64,000 bases of DNA from an uncultured Clostridia bacterium (lineage in GTDB: Bacteria > Bacillota > Clostridia > Oscillospirales > Ruminococcaceae): contig CANQCK010000008.1 of assembly GCA_947589185.1 (NCBI GenBank), positions 1-64,000 of the forward strand. Direction: 5' to 3'. The position numbers and the translations under genes were made by a program. The notes under the pieces are model-generated. The model did no database searches, was not told the DNA's origin, and saw nothing but the letters and a program-made list of their open reading frames with translations. Positions 62,619 through 64,000 of the stretch are shown piece by piece. Position 1 is the first letter of the stretch; the number at the start of each line of letters is the position of its first letter.

Positions 62619-62773
62619 TGTGTTTTGTTACTGTCAATTATTAATTATCAGATAATTTTGGTCTTTACTTTTACGTTTTAATGTGTTAATATATAGATAG
62701 ACATATTCACGTTGTAAAGTGTGAAACTGTTTGAATGAAGTGCGTATAGACACTCGCAGAACGGAGGATTATA

Positions 62774-63076
62774 ATGAAAGACGGCATCAGAGATAAGAAT
62801 ATGAACGATTTGTTTAAAGCGATTCTATGCCTTGAAACTGAGGACGAATGTTTTGCTTTTTTTGAGGATTTATGTACTATTCTTGAGTTGAAGTCGCTGT
62901 CGCAGCGTTTTCAGGTAGCTAAGATGCTGAACGAGCATTATGTATACAGCGATATAGTAAAAGAAACAGGAGCGTCTACTGCAACTATAAGCAGGGTAAA
63001 CCGCTCTATAAATTACGGCAGCGACGGATATAGGGTTGTATTTGAACGAATGGGAAAGAAAAATGACGGAGAATAA
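62774..63076 (+). CDS. yerC: YerC/YecD family TrpR-like regulator
   Basis: A 100-residue protein of the Trp-repressor-like fold. SLSQRFQVAKMLNEHYVYSDI, then TGASTATISRVNRSINYGSDGY are the helix-turn-helix hallmark. The function in Firmicutes is not settled. Its end overlaps the methyltransferase start by 14 nt. SD GGAGG is 6 nt before the ATG. Confidence 0.88.
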   Translation: MKDGIRDKNMNDLFKAILCLETEDECFAFFEDLCTILELKSLSQRFQVAKMLNEHYVYSDIVKETGASTATISRVNRSINYGSDGYRVVFERMGKKNDGE

Positions 63077-63815
63077 TTACACAGCATTTGCCAAATACTA
63101 TGATGATTTAATGTCAGACGCAGATTATCAGCAGATAGCTCAGAAAATAAACGACATTGTAAACGAGTATTACCCCGAAGCTGAATTTTTGGTTGATATG
63201 GCATGCGGAACAGGTTCTTTGAGCGAGGAGCTTACAAAGCTGGGTTTTAATGTTCTGGGATTTGATATTTCCGAGGAAATGCTTTCTATTGCCGAGAATA
63301 AAAAGATAAACTCGGGATTGGGTATGCGTTATATTTTCGGCGATATGACAGCCTGGTCGCTTGGAGAAAGCAAAGCGGACGTAATAGTTTGTATGATGGA
63401 CAGTCTGAATCATCTTGACAGCTTTGATGAAATTAAAGAGACATTTGTAAATGCTTATGATAATCTTACGAAAGGCGGATTATTCGTTTTTGATATGAAC
63501 ACTCCGTATAAGCACAAGAATATCTTGGCGGACAATGCTTTTGTATTCGAGAAGGAGAGCGTATACTGCGTATGGCAGAACGAGTATAGCAGTGAAGACA
63601 ATAGGGTAGACATTTTTCTGGATTTTTTTGAAAAATCTAACGACAATACTTACAAAAGGTATCATGAGGAGTTTTCGGAGATTTCATTTGAAAGTTTTGC
63701 TATAAAGGAGTTTGCCAGAGGTACGGGGTTTGAGTACTTAGAGAGCTTTGACGATTTTTCAGATAACAAGGCGTATGAAAAAAGCGAACGCATATTGTAT
63801 GTTTTCAGAAAATGA
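63063..63815 (+). CDS. class I SAM-dependent methyltransferase
   Basis: A 250-residue methyltransferase of the DUF-like small-molecule group. The SAM site is LVDMACGTGSLSEEL, with an FDISEEML segment and CMMDSLNHL following. The N-terminus YTAFAKYYDDLM matches common annotation of the family. I choose the ATG at 63063, inside the end of yerC, over an upstream in-frame start at 63036. The substrate is unknown. Confidence 0.85.
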   Translation: MTENNYTAFAKYYDDLMSDADYQQIAQKINDIVNEYYPEAEFLVDMACGTGSLSEELTKLGFNVLGFDISEEMLSIAENKKINSGLGMRYIFGDMTAWSLGESKADVIVCMMDSLNHLDSFDEIKETFVNAYDNLTKGGLFVFDMNTPYKHKNILADNAFVFEKESVYCVWQNEYSSEDNRVDIFLDFFEKSNDNTYKRYHEEFSEISFESFAIKEFARGTGFEYLESFDDFSDNKAYEKSERILYVFRK

Positions 63816-63847
63816 TTTTGATATTAAAGTGATAATTGAGGTATAAA

Positions 63848-64000
63848 ATGAGTAGAATAGTTAGGTCGATAACTGCTGACGCATCTGTCGTATGCAGTGC
63901 GATTGACGGAAAAGACATTGTTTCGGAAATTGAGAGGATTCACAAGACGTCTGCCGTAATAACGGCGGCTCTGGGAAGACTGTCTATGGGAGCGTCGTTG
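63848..64000 (+). CDS. hslO: Hsp33 family chaperone, partial (5' end only)
   Basis: The first 51 codons of a gene cut off by the window edge. MSRIVRSITADASVVCSAID, then RIHKTSAVITAALGRLSMGASL resembles the start of Hsp33, a redox-activated chaperone whose zinc-binding cysteines would lie beyond the window. It follows the methyltransferase by 32 bp. Confidence 0.75.
   Translation, partial: MSRIVRSITADASVVCSAIDGKDIVSEIERIHKTSAVITAALGRLSMGASL

Overview
The window reads as a low-GC, Gram-positive anaerobe of the class Clostridia, most like a gut Ruminococcus or another member of Oscillospirales. Signs of this are strong Shine-Dalgarno (SD) sequences, consensus -35/-10 promoters, a T-box leader, a HrcA/CIRCE site, the CdaA-CdaR pair, RicT, pyruvate phosphate dikinase, GatCAB with an archaeal-type AspRS, and several secreted proteins with a lysine-rich C-terminal fibronectin-III-like domain. 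The assignment to a genus is inference. No rRNA, tRNA, CRISPR array, integrase or transposase gene was seen.

Layout. 1-5.9 kb: a BspA-like surface protein, prfB, a zinc-ribbon membrane protein, galU and the rpsF-ssb-rpsR operon. 6-9.4 kb: metE converging on a LysR regulator. 9.5-17.3 kb: a second BspA-like protein, repeats, an ilvB-cimA operon behind an isoleucine T-box, RNase P RNA and an anchored surface protein. 17.4-28.5 kb: SDR, C_GCAxxG_C_C protein, YitT, mfd, pth, glmU and ppdK. 28.6-34.9 kb: a PpiC foldase and gatC-gatA-gatB, in which gatB is fused in frame to a complete aspartyl-tRNA synthetase. 35-41.8 kb: an unknown protein with an odd start, a short inserted element, an orphan MazF, a PepSY lipoprotein, ricT-holB, and a decarboxylase operon that starts at a probable LexA box. 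42-50.6 kb: ynzC, WYL regulator, sirtuin, ruvX, a two-gene TSUP permease, a secreted GH59-like enzyme and htpG under CIRCE. 50.7-51.5 kb: a small accessory island with a type I toxin-antitoxin module, a ribbon-helix-helix protein and a frameshifted XRE gene. 51.6-64 kb: DUF3343 and cysteine desulfurase, cdaA-cdaR, an FAD oxidoreductase, yifB, repeats, lon-engB, a 54-residue membrane protein, yerC, a methyltransferase and the start of hslO.

How the parts work together. Most genes are housekeeping. gatC-gatA-gatB/aspS would supply, from one message, both the enzyme that mischarges tRNA(Asn) with Asp and the amidotransferase that corrects it. ilvB and cimA supply isoleucine by the citramalate route and carry a matching T-box. 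lon and engB, and mfd, pth and glmU, sit in compact runs.

The main unusual signals are the GatB-AspRS fusion; four genes in which a small hairpin lies between the SD and the start codon at an almost fixed distance; a complete type I toxin-antitoxin locus with both promoters visible; a family of GC-hairpin repeats that begin exactly at stop codons; and a 236-bp insert flanked by 20-bp direct repeats that duplicates a terminator arm.
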